From the NCBI RefSeq assembly GCF_030253575.1, contig NC_080560.1:14236001-14300000 (forward strand): DNA of 64,000 nt. Reading direction: 5' to 3'. Below the pieces are notes generated by a model, which saw only the letters and a list, made by a program, of their open reading frames with translations, was not told the DNA's origin and did not search any database. Source of the stretch: Rhododendron vialii. Taxonomy: Eukaryota; Streptophyta; Magnoliopsida; Ericales; Ericaceae. The translations under genes and the position numbers were made by a program. The stretch's first letter is position 1, and each line of letters starts with the position of its first letter. Below are positions 1-10,747 of this stretch, piece after piece.

Positions 1-826
1 GTTAAGAGATCTTGGAACTTCTTTCTAGAGGTTTAAGGACCACTCAGTGACCTGCTAGTAGATTCCAACAATCTTAACCACACGAGGCCAAGTCATATAA
101 CATAAGATGCCACTTTCCTTTACCAGATCACCATTGAACCATTGAACTGAACCGAAATAAAATGTTGATCACCCTCACCACTCATCAACAACTTTATCCA
201 CTTTATCGAGTTTTAGTGACAGAGAACTCATGTTTTCCCTATTCGTGAGCCAGAGCTAATGTGGAAGGCTATCCAAAACCAATATAGCTACCAAAGCTTC
301 ATTGCCATGAACCTTTGATTCTATTCATCGTAACATAACAAAACCAACCCGACATACTGATTGACAACACAGCTGACCATGGCATCTTTTCCTTCGTGGA
401 CGGGTTTTCGGAAGAATGATGGTTCAACTTGTCAACAACCTTATTTCATGACATGATGACATCAACTCCCAATGTCAAATCCAATCTTCCAAGACAATAA
501 ATTGAAGCACACACACCAACATCATCAAACTAGTAGTCAAATCAACAACATTGTTCCTTCCCATGATCAAAGACTGAGATACAAATCCAAAGCCCAATAT
601 TGAAGATTTAATTGATCGAACATTGACAATACAAAGAGCTAAAATTAGCACAAAAAACACATGTACTTTACACTTTTACATACAGAAGTAAATATGCAAG
701 TCAGAAAGGCAAGCACAAGAGCTTAAAAACAATATACAAGAGCACAATTAGGTAAAGCATATACAAAAGAACACATAATTATATACCGAGAACAAACGAT
801 GGTTGTGGTTGAATAAGTAACCATAC
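1..826. other. Gene-poor left edge, probably an intron of the G-patch gene
   Basis: No exon could be supported here. The G-patch gene to the right has a good donor (GTATGG) just below base 827, and its conserved C-terminal exons, which in this family follow an acidic ITEE stretch, are not found in these 826 bases. The simplest reading is that this is the large intron of that gene and that the 3' exons lie beyond the window. No repeat or TIR structure was noticed. Confidence 0.5.
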
Positions 827-1578
827 CTCTTCTGTTATCACCTCCTCCTCTTCCTCCTCTTCATCTCCACCATCCTCTTCGTCCTTCTCCTCCGCCTCCT
901 CCACCACCACCTCCTTATTCTCCAACTGCTCGAACGCCGCCTTCGCCTTGTGATAATTCACCACAACTCTCCTACTCCTCCACTGCTCCTTCTGCCGCCA
1001 CCCGAAATCCGCCATCAACTCCTCCTCCTTCCTCTTATCTCTCTCCATCATTTCCTCCTCCATCCTCCTCTTCTCCTTCCTAGGGTCCTCCCGGCCGATC
1101 CCAGCCCGGGTCCGCCTGATCTCCACCCCCACGGGCTCGGCCAGGCCGGAACCCTCCTTCCCCAGCGCGGAACCCGGGGTGTAACCCATTTGTTTCAACA
1201 GCTTAAACCCAATGTTGGATTGGGGAATAGCTGATTCTAGGTTTGCTAGGGTTTGTTTGTCCTCTTCCTCTTGCTTTTGCTCTCTCTTGAGCTTGCGTTG
1301 TTCTTGCCAGTTTAGGGTTTTGGGTTTCTTGTTTGAAGATTGGGGGACATGGGTTTTGCTGATTGAGTCCTGAAAGTAAAGAGAAATTGGGTTTTTACAT
1401 GGTTTATTAGAAACATAGTAATTACATGTCAATATATCTAGTTGTATGTAAGTTTGGAACTGACCTTTTTTGAAGATTTTGGTGGATCAGTGGTTTCTGG
1501 GGGAAGGAACAGAGAGAGGTCTCCCATGTAATCATCTTCGGCTTCATCGGTCGTCTGGTTATTTGTTGCTTCCGCCAT
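827..1578 (-). CDS. GPATCH11: G-patch domain-containing protein 11-like, 5' two exons (partial)
   Basis: Exon 1 is 1465-1578 (38 codons, MAEATNNQTTDEAEDDYMGD start); exon 2 is 827-1369 (181 codons). Both junctions are GT-AG and in phase 0. Residues about 88-130 form the G-patch: IGFKLLKQMGY, then PGSALGKEGSG, ending RRTRAGIG, the glycine pattern of an RNA-binding G-patch that in other proteins activates DEAH helicases. A lysine/glutamate-rich charged helix follows, then an acidic run of about 20 residues ending ITEE. The N-terminal DDYMGDLSLFLPPE block is typical of plant GPATCH11 homologues (CENP-Y/CCDC75 family; nuclear, probably linked to splicing). The C-terminal domain exons are outside the window, so the gene is partial because of the window edge and not because it is broken. 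The ATG at 1578 is chosen because it opens the conserved N-terminus. A longer reading frame upstream has no family support. Confidence 0.9.
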
Positions 1579-3150
1579 TGGCGGGGGGAGAGAGAGAGGG
1601 GAGAGACACCCGGGGGTGGACTGGAATCGTATTCTGAATAGTGAATTCCTTTCTCCAAGGTAACAAATTGGTTCGGTTGCTTATTTGTTCGAACATTTTT
1701 TTTCCTTTTTCCTTTGATCTACTAGTTTTTTAATTTCGGTTTTACCCAAAATAGAAGTGCATGTATGGCTGTCATCAATTGCCCCGTCACACCACTTTAC
1801 AATCTTTAAGAGACCCATCACACTTATTTTAGAGCCGAAATTAAAATTTCATTATGCATGGATGATGTTAAAAGTATATTTAGCCTCCATAAAAAGCTAT
1901 AAAGACTTGAACCTTCGACCAAATTCAAGTTCATAACTATTTAACCAATTAATTGGAGATCTATTGTTTGTTTATTATTTTCCCCGCATCATTCGTTCTG
2001 TCCAATCAAGCTCTGATACTATGGTACCACAATCTCCTTTTGTTTGGGAGGTTTTTTAATCCGTAAAATGAGAACGTAAAGAAAAAATATTTTTATCAAG
2101 AAAAATTTAAATTTTTTCCTATAAATTAAAATAATTTATTTTTGTTTCATTGAAATGGAAGGTCAACCAAAGCGAGCCAACCATATGAAGTTCCACAAAT
2201 TATGTAGGTCATATGTCTTGATATTCATACAGCACCCACCTAACTAGGGCAGACGTGGCATATTTAGCCAACCGACTCTTATTAATAAATTAAAATAACA
2301 TATTGATATTTAATAACCGCGATAAAAAGTTTAAATTTTTGTCAAAAGATAATAGTAATTATTTTAAGGATTTCGTTTTGCGAAGGCCAAGGTTTTTGGG
2401 ATGGAAGTAGTACTTACAATTGATTTCCTCTTTCGAGATGAATTCCAAAAACCAAACTTATTTTGTTATTATTACATATAAAATATCACTAAGAAGTTCA
2501 CAACAAATGGAAAGAAGAAAAAAAAAAGTGTGACAAATTGAACCAAACCAAAACAAGAGGTATATCCTTCAATTAACCATCACATTTTTAGTACTTTCAA
2601 AACTTTTCTATGCTTTCTTCACTCGAATTCACTTGCCTAATTTTCCTTTATGAGTTTGATGTGAAGATATAACAGAGGATTAATCAGCTTTTAAATCTAT
2701 GTTTTCTACGTAAAACTTTCTTTCTGACTAAAAAACAGAAGATGTGACTAGGGATGATAATCTCATCCGAATAATGGATACCCAAACTGATCCATACTGA
2801 CTGACAGTTTTTACCCCAATTTTTTAATCGTGGTTTTTGGTTTTTCTTTTGAAAAAAAGGAGTTTCGGTTTTCCATTGCTTTATCCATTCTTTCCCAGGG
2901 CCACCACCTCCCCTACACCACCACTGCAACAGCAACAGATTATATAGAGAAGCCTTTTCCGGCTGCTTGAATGAACACAAAAGATGGCTTCTGAAATGCT
3001 TATCGAGCACTAGAATTTGAGTTCTTTGATCAGTTGCTGAAAAGAGTATATTGCTAATTTGAATCTATAAGATGACGTTACACTAGCTATCTGTTGGCCG
3101 ACGATTTATGCAGTATTTTTTTTTTTCTTTTTTCTGAACAGAAAGCAAAT
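1579..3150. other. Spacer between the G-patch gene and the C53 gene
   Basis: This holds the 5' flank of the G-patch gene and the 3' flank of the C53-like gene. It is AT-rich with no supported coding sequence. Near 2390-2413 a GGGATGGAAGTAGTA end resembles the right terminus of a Stowaway (mariner-type) MITE, but no convincing left end was found, so it is treated as a remnant. A GA-rich run at about 1579-1610 lies in the likely 5' UTR of the G-patch gene. Confidence 0.45.
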
Positions 3151-3392
3151 CTATGCAGTATGACTACTGCTTAACAGAGCATTGATCTCCCCTATTATAT
3201 TGACAGGTCTTCCTTCAAACATGGTTGACAATGTACTCTCACAAAGCCTTTTCAACTCTCTGGTTTTTGCCACCACTGCTTCCTGCAATTGATAACAAAA
3301 AACATTACCTATCAAAACCTTCAACTACTGAAAGACTCAAGGCAGGGACGGATGTGTTGGTAACCGGATAATCCTCAATTTCTATGTGTGTT

Positions 3393-3462
<70 letters not shown>

Positions 3463-6400
3463 GTCAAACGTAAGCATGCACATTCATCATTTCCCACATT
3501 AGAAGATCTATTTACCGAAAATTATGGCAATTGTCAGAGAGGAATCGGGAGATGAATTAACATATGAGCTGTATTTTCATGAATGCAAAAGTGCCAGGAA
3601 CGAGTCAGATATATAGTAGAACCGGCATGTTCCATGTGAATTGTACATCAAGTAGTGCATAACTTATAAGATCCTCCAATTTAAGGTTGTGATTGGATCA
3701 TGGATCTGTGTGAGGATTTATAGAGGAAAAGGAACATGCAAACAAAAAGATCAATATCACCAAGTCAGATGACTAAATATATTAATTTAGTTTCCTCATT
3801 TTCCTTTCTCCTGGTGACTTCGTGATCCAAACAGAGTCCATGATTACTATCCCATGAATACAACAATCTTAAACAATTAGACATCCGTATCTAATTTCAC
3901 TCTGCAGGCACTGCAGGTGCTCTGGTGTTATTGGCATGATCATTCAATTAAGCAATGATGGAATAGAGAACTCACCTGCTTTGGCCACAATGATGTCAAT
4001 GAATTCTGAAGCTCCATGCGTTTCACAGCCAAGTCCTTCAAACCCTCCTTTAGCTTCACTTCATGGAGTTTCTTTTCCTCTAGCGTACTCACTAGTCTAT
4101 CTTGAAATCTGAAATTTCGATCCCATTCAAATACTTGATATTGCCACAACTCATCAGGAAAAGTAATAAGTGTGGCTATACTGAGGTCACAAAACCGGAC
4201 ACCAAAAACAATACTTTGTGTGACTAAGTGGGTAGCGGAAAAAGTCTAGTAGTTATTCAGAACCGTCAGGGTAGGAACAGAAGAACTCCTGAAATGGTCA
4301 CAACAAACACTAATTTCCTCGCAACAACCCAAACGAAGCTTGCGTCCCTATTAATATGAATAGGCATCATAGATCCTTTTTTGTCATGCAGCTCAGACAA
4401 GGGCCTTATAATCCATACAGTTTATCAGATTCATTTGTTTTGTGTGGTGATAGGAATAGGAGAGATAGGATTAGAAATGAAGACAATCGTGAGTTGGTAG
4501 CGGTAGTACCATAAATAGGCTCCAATCAACTACAATAGAAGAGTCTTGTAAGCATAATTCAATTGTCATTCGTGTGTTCTCAAGAGGACAAAATTTGAGG
4601 GTGAACAAAATGGACTAGGTATAAAGCCTGTTGAAACAAAGTTGTAGCACCTTTTTGAGTTGAGAATCATGATCAGATCCCGAGTTTTTCTATTGGTCAA
4701 TGAAGAGATGGCCGAAGAGACATCAGATAGCATTTTCTGAATTGTGTCAGAAGCATACTGCTGCAACACCAAAGGAGCAACTGCCTGGACTTGATGTTGT
4801 AAGGACAGAGTTTCGTCATTTGTCAACTCCATCAACCGTTGATACAAGAACGCTTTAATCTGGGGATAAAACATCAGAACAAAGTATCAATTCGTGTCAA
4901 CAAGCTTTGATATGCTTATCAAAAGGCAAGTGAATGAAATTACGTGCACCCAAAAGGTAATAATACACATTCCTGCTCTTTTGCACATGGAATATAAAGA
5001 CATACCTCAAATAAGTCATCGAGAACCTTATTCCTGTACTCCGTTTCCAAAAGCTGGCTCTTCTGTTGGGGAATTCCCTGGTTTTCAGTCGCTATATCTG
5101 GAATAGATGTATGATATTCTGGCACTGTGTTTGACAAGCCGGCATCTTTAATTAAATCAACTTGAGGATGTTCAACACCAATATCCCAAGATATATCCAA
5201 TACAGAAACGTCTGGCACTAGGCCATCTTCCTCTTTGTTTGTCAATGTCATATCAGATTCCACACCCTCATTTGGTGAAGAATTTGGAAAAATCTCACTG
5301 GCATTCACCATCTCATAAGGACCCAATCCATTGCCAGCATCATCTGTTTCTTCCACAGTACCAATATCCCAATCAATCTGAGAGCTGTCGACAGTAATAT
5401 CCCAATCAATAATATCAGCTGCAACATCCATGTCCCCTGTTGCATTGTTTGATTCATCAACACTGGCTTCAACTTTCATTGTATCAAGAACTTCAGAGCC
5501 CAGAGAAACACTCAGAGAAGGGGGATTTTCAAGAATGTTCCTTAGATTTGGTAAAACAGTCCTCACAGCTTTCTGCAACCACAACAAACAATCACAGTTA
5601 TTGCTGGCACACAACAAAATCGTCCCCATCTCCATTTTTCCTGACTAAAGAAAACTGCATTATGCTTCAGCAGTACATCTCTAGCAACAATGAAGTTACA
5701 AAAACTCAACCAAACCATTAGGAGTTGGCACTATTCATTTAGCAAAAAACTTACTAAACCAAAATTTCTAATGTTCTTACATCCTTTTCAGAATGCACAT
5801 CTCGGATAAAACTTGAATAAAACTCAATGGCCTGCGACACAGAATCACCGCTTAAAACTTCCAGAATCCTCTTAAATGTGTTTGGGAGAGATGTCTTTGC
5901 AGTTTCTAACAGTTCCAACCTCACATTTGTTCCCTGCTAAGAAAAACAGTTCTAATGTAAACGGTTTACTTTTGAAAGGAGTAGACATCAAACAATATTG
6001 CGGTCTCACACCTGCAATCCTAGCTCTTGACAAGCCTCCAAAAATTTAGCAGCTGAAAGTGCTGCATTTCTTTTAATATCAGCTTCCTTGCGCTCTAGTT
6101 CAGAAAGTTGCTGCTGAGTCCTTTGAACCTGCTTCTTCTGATATGGGCTTCAAGCATGAAATAAAATTGATAAATAACATAGATCACAGTAACATTAAGG
6201 ACATATTATTATGGACTTTCGGTATTAACCGAGCAGACGATCATGAGAGCCCTCACATTTCGTAATTAACATTTTGAACCATTGTCTGTGCAGCCTCCCC
6301 AAGGTAAATATGATCTTTCTCGAATGATCGCACAATCGACTCCCAAGTACCCTGCCAAAGGAGAAAAAACAGTTGATCATAATATGTAGAAAAAGTTGCA

Positions 6401-6480
<80 letters not shown>

Positions 6481-6540
6481 CTTTATAGTTCTTACAGAAG
6501 CACCTGAAAGCCGGCCAAAAATATTACGGCTTTCTGGAGC

Positions 6541-6572
<32 letters not shown>

Positions 6573-7745
6573 CTTCCAAGTAACCAATTCCTGAAAGGAT
6601 GAAGTACAAAATATCATAGAACAACAGAATAGTGTGTAATAAAGAAGAAAAATTCAGCACTACCAAGCAAGATTTCTTGAACTTCCAATCTAAAATTTCA
6701 GTGCGTCACTATGTTGCCACATCTTGACTACTAAGCATCCACAGAACTCAATATATCCATGCAACAAATACATCTCAGCATTCAAAAGTGAACTTCAAAA
6801 GTGATGTTTTCGCATTCAGCATTATCCTTTTAGTCTAACCACTCTGATGTGCAGCGTTATTCATCGAGTAAATTTGAGCATCGACATATAAGAATGACCA
6901 TAACCAATCTGTACAGAACATAACAAGAAAAAAACATAGCCAGTTAATGCATTGACTATATGTGTAGGTATATCTCTATTCAAAGTGTAGAGTGCACCAT
7001 TCAGGGACACAGGGAGAGCATGGGGAGGGAACCATGGGGCGGCCCTGCCCCCCTCCCCCAACATAATTATAGAACTCATCTTAAAACCTTATCCAAAATA
7101 CTTTCATTTCATTTTGTACTGGTTCATACATCATATTCTTTTCATCAATAGTCGTACATAATAAAAGTAAGAGCTTTATAGCTAGTGGAGATTTTAGTGT
7201 CTAAGAAATCACAATGATCAAATAAAGGATAGAAATTAAAAAATTATGAACATACCAACCTTTTTGGTATTGGATGAACATACCAACATAGATATGCTAA
7301 GCTTAAATGTAATAGCACTACATAAAAAAAGCTAGCGTGAAAACTTCAAAATTACTATGCAAAATTCTTTGTCTAATCCCGGGCCCCCAAACCAAATTCC
7401 TGACTCTGTCCATGGCACCGTCCCAACAATCAATAAGCTACCATATTTCTTAACATTCTCATTCATCTTCTGTATCAGGCCCGTACATGTTTAAACATCC
7501 AACAAATACCCTAATCTAAATTGGTATGATTTGCCCCTTGTTCTTCGTTTCCCATAGAAAAGAAATGAGATGAGGAAACAAAGAGTTTAATTTCCCGAGT
7601 GAATCATTCCAAGGTTTAGAACACTACCTCTGACACACACCACAAAAAGAAACACCTAACAAATTGTTGCAAATGAAGTGAAGCGACACAAGAGGCAAAC
7701 GTGAAAAACGGGAGACAAAGGACAAGGTTAAGAGAAAATAAAAGT

Positions 7746-7779
<34 letters not shown>

Positions 7780-7943
7780 GATATCCTTGGGGAGCGAAGA
7801 AAACGCCGCCGACACCTTAGCTCTCACTGCCGCCAGCCGTTTTCGCCAATCGGACGGTATTCTCTTCCGATCAACCAACCATTCTTCAATCATCATCACG
7901 ATTCATCAAATCAAATTACACAATTAAAATAAACCAAATCACG

Positions 7944-7982
<39 letters not shown>

Positions 7983-8046
7983 TACCTCCGAGGCGAGCGA
8001 AAGCAATGTCGATGGGGAGATTACGGATGTCGTCCTGATTGGGCAT
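3151..8046 (-). CDS. CDK5RAP3: CDK5RAP3/C53 family protein (ER-phagy receptor, UFMylation partner)
   Basis: Ten exons join without frame conflict into 571 residues: 7986-8046, 7749-7883, 6496-6590, 6257-6351, 6012-6147, 5781-5933, 5006-5572, 4651-4859, 3976-4108, 3151-3282. All introns are GT-AG. The start [16 protein letters not shown] and the end [13 protein letters not shown] match plant C53 in place and total length. In the family, C53 works at the ER with UFL1 and DDRGK1 and recruits ATG8 during ribosome-stalling stress. The central disordered stretch, coded in the long exon 7, carries three repeated cores: IDWDI (residues 280-284), IDWDI (291-295) and ISWDI (352-356). These are the shuffled ATG8-interacting motifs known in plant C53. 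N- and C-terminal parts are helical and coiled-coil-like. Introns 1, 3 and 9 hold GA microsatellites. The gene appears intact. Confidence 0.95.
3384..3460. repeat. (TG)n(AG)n compound microsatellite in C53 intron 9
   Basis: A TG tract runs straight into about 50 bases of AG repeat. It lies between the last two exons of the C53-like gene and should vary in length between individuals. Confidence 0.95.
6403..6478. repeat. (GA)n microsatellite in C53 intron 3
   Basis: About 38 uninterrupted GA units lie some 18 bases beyond the donor of exon 3 (donor at 6495). In the transcript this is a long CU repeat directly inside a short intron. Confidence 0.95.
7946..7979. repeat. (GA)n microsatellite in C53 intron 1
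   Basis: A pure GA tract of about 34 bases lies immediately beyond the exon 1 donor (7985) in the first intron. Confidence 0.95.
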
Positions 8047-8983
8047 TTTCACGGGAAAATGTTTTCTCGGGAACTTGGGGGAAAATGGTCTGTGTCTGGA
8101 ATTGAGGTTGAAGACCGGTTACCCAACAGCGGTTCTTGCTCTAGGCTTTGTTTGGAAGTTGCGGAAAGAGAAGGAAAAGGAAGGGAAAATTAAAAATTTC
8201 GCCCCTCCCTTGTTTGGATTCCCATGGAAAGATGAAAGGAAAACAACAAAATCAATACAATTTTCCTTCTATTTTCTCTCCAACTTTCTCTTTATTTTCT
8301 CTCTTAATTATTTTTCCTTTCTTTCTCTTTTTTTTCACGAGTTCCAAACATAATACTCCGTGCTAATCCTTTTCAAATATATATTTTTTAATACAGTATT
8401 TTTTTTACCCCTTTTTGGAAGGAAAATGATGCAAGCAACCATCTTTTTTCTTCCTTTGCGAACCTACGGTCTGATGTTGTGGCGCAACCGACTCGACTGT
8501 CAACGTGATCAGGCGTCACACCTTAACATGTCCGTAAACAAGTTCGAGCTCAACTTAAACGTAGGTTAGCGCTCGGCTTGTCCAAATTTCATGGGGCTTG
8601 GGCTCAAGCTCACTAAAAAATTTAACAAATAAGTCTGAGCATGCTAAAATTCGGCTCGGCACGACTTTTTTGCAACCCTAGTAAAAATGGGGAAAATCTA
8701 GTAGGATTTTTCGAAGTATTATTTTTCCTCACTCTTTCTTTTTATTTCCTCCTATATATTGTTTAGGTTATTGTTGTCTTTCTCTCATTTTCCCACAAAG
8801 CCAAACAATAAAAACGTTGTTTTTTTCCTTAGACCAAAAAACTTTTATCCTCGTAGTATCTCTATCACTTGATTTCCTAATATTGGTGGGGTAATACTTG
8901 AAAAGTAAAAGAGTTGTGTTGAACTTATACAATAAGGGCTCTGATTAAAAAAAATGAAGTATCCAAAAAAAGAACCCCTCTAT
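8047..8983. other. 5' flank of the C53 gene with MITE-like remnants
   Basis: This includes the promoter side of the C53-like gene. Around 8144-8356 a block starts with GGCTTTGTTTGGAA and ends with a reverse-complement-like GTTCCAAACATAAT. It is the purine/pyrimidine-rich kind of small TIR element common in plants, but a target duplication was not confirmed. The rest is AT-rich, with no coding sequence I can support. Confidence 0.4.
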
Positions 8984-9233
8984 GGCCACCGAGAGTGCAT
9001 AGACCAGCACGCAGGACCCACACGAATGATTCAAGTCATTTCATAATTTTAAAATATTTTTTGACATGTTAAGGACATGTCGGCTAAGGACATGTTTTGA
9101 TAATTAATACTGGATTGAGCTGATTTTTCACCGAACCACTCAAAAAATAACTATTCAAAATTATTAAACGACTCGAATCATCTGTGCAGGACCTAAAGTG
9201 GTCCCCGCGTGCCGGTCTGTGCACCATCAGTGA
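8984..9233. repeat. Imperfect foldback (inverted repeat) element, about 250 bp
   Basis: The left arm reads AGTGCATAGACCAGCACGCA and the reverse complement of the right arm reads TGGTGCACAGACCGGCACGC; the similarity continues inward through GA(A/T)GATTC-like sequence. No protein is encoded. It belongs with the other palindromic non-autonomous elements of the window. Confidence 0.6.
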
Positions 9234-9296
9234 CCTAAGCATTTTCGTAAAAAAAAAGTACGTTTTTACTAGGCAAGTTGTCAACTTGAACAAGAA

Positions 9297-9660
9297 GAGA
9301 CATCCACCCACCAAAGACCTTCAAATTGGAGCGACTTCTGTTTAACAAACTTTGTCATTGAAGCCGTTGGAAGTGATATTATGCTCAGGCTAAAATTGGA
9401 GCATTTCTATCATGATAGCAGTCCCAAAATCTTCAAGAGATGTACAACACTCCCCAGTTTTCCAGAGGACGAAAATGAGAGGAATATCATCAACCCCAAG
9501 TTCCAAATAGTTGTGCTTTACAAGAAATCTACGAAGAACCGGACGGCGGGCGCTATTGTAACACTTAAAAGTAGAGAGCATAGTCTTCCTGCATATGAAT
9601 CATGAGTACCTTGCCAACAGCCCCATGATTATGGAGTAATTGCATTAGAGCATCATATAA
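9297..9660 (-). pseudogene. Partial non-coding copy of TBCCD1 exon 4 end plus flanking intron
   Basis: This stretch aligns along its length, in the same orientation, with 21058-21400 of the TBCCD1-like gene. Shared blocks include TCATTGAAGC(A/C)GTTGGAA, GATCGCAGTCC/GATAGCAGTCC and, at the end, the exon 4 border GTACCTTGCCAACAGCCCCA. Only the last part of exon 4 is copied, and the homology fades within the exon. The copy therefore includes intron sequence, which means it arose by DNA duplication and not through a spliced RNA. The two copies are clearly diverged by small insertions and deletions and many substitutions. It cannot encode a TBCC domain. Confidence 0.8.
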
Positions 9661-10747
9661 CAACATTAACAGTGCCATTGTAATTCTCGATCGATGGGAT
9701 ATGAAGCATATTGTGATGACCGGAGACAGATCCATCGAAAAGTACCATTGAAAAGTTTTGGATACAAAGACTCATACAACTCGCCACAATCCCAACGAAC
9801 TGATTCTTAGACGCATCATCTCCCTCAAATTAAACAACCCATTGCGTACAAAAACATGAACCACCCTCAATAAAAACGCAGACCAAAAAGGGCCTGTTAG
9901 AATTTCATCTGTAAAGAAAAGAAACAAAATGCAGAAAAATAAAAAGAACTACCGAAACCACAGACTTCTGTATAGTAGAGAATTTGAGAGGTAGAGAGAG
10001 AGCTACACCTTAAGCAAGAACCATAAAAGTCCAAAAACACCCCGCCACCCCCAAAAAAGAAAAAAAAGAAAAAATGACATACATTAAGTAGACAAAAGAA
10101 GAGAGAACAAATTTACCTCATACCAGTTGAAACTCTACCAGTTCTCACTTCTAAGAACTTCAACATAAAATCCAGCAAGTTTTTTAGAAACTGAAAATTC
10201 AGGGTCTAAAGCTTCCTTGTCAAGAATAAAACTTTACCCAGGAACTGGGTGTATCTGTTCAGCCATTGAAAGAACCTTACAAGATCTTCAAAAATAGAAC
10301 TAGTTGCAACTTTCATGACCTAATAACAATAAAAATGACGGCACTTTATTTCTGCCAACGTTTACATCGTATGAACAATGTGAATAAGATTCCCGTTATA
10401 TTTTGATGTCTTGGCTTCGACACCCTCTGGTGTTTCCAAGCTTAACTGATACTTGTTGTTTGCTCGTGATTGTAGGTATCTGGTGTTGGCTCGGCTCGGC
10501 TCTTCGTGGGCTCGTCCAAAGGGCATGGCCTTGTAGAGGTTCTGTCATAAATAAATAGAACACTAGATGCCCTTCTTTGGTATATCATCAGTTCATGACT
10601 GCACAAATCAGCTGCAAGGACTTTCTCCCCCATCGTGATATGATCTCTGATATAGGACCAATTATAGTGCTCTCCACTTTGACTGAGAGTAACCTTGCAA
10701 TACAAGTATCATTTTAGTAATGTATCCAATTCACCCAAATCATTGTC
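9661..10747. other. 3' flank of the PPR gene
   Basis: No gene could be supported. Stop-bounded frames here have no family features. The part next to 10748 is probably the 3' UTR of the intronless PPR gene. Confidence 0.4.

Noticed and set aside
950-1234. Plus-strand proline/leucine-rich frame
   Set aside because: Exact antisense shadow of the G-patch exon; composition follows from the GA-rich coding strand.
2300-2413. Stowaway-like right end
   Set aside because: No credible left terminus or TA duplication; mentioned only as a remnant.
10442-10705. Minus-strand 87-codon frame just after the PPR stop
   Set aside because: No family features; lies in the probable PPR 3' UTR.
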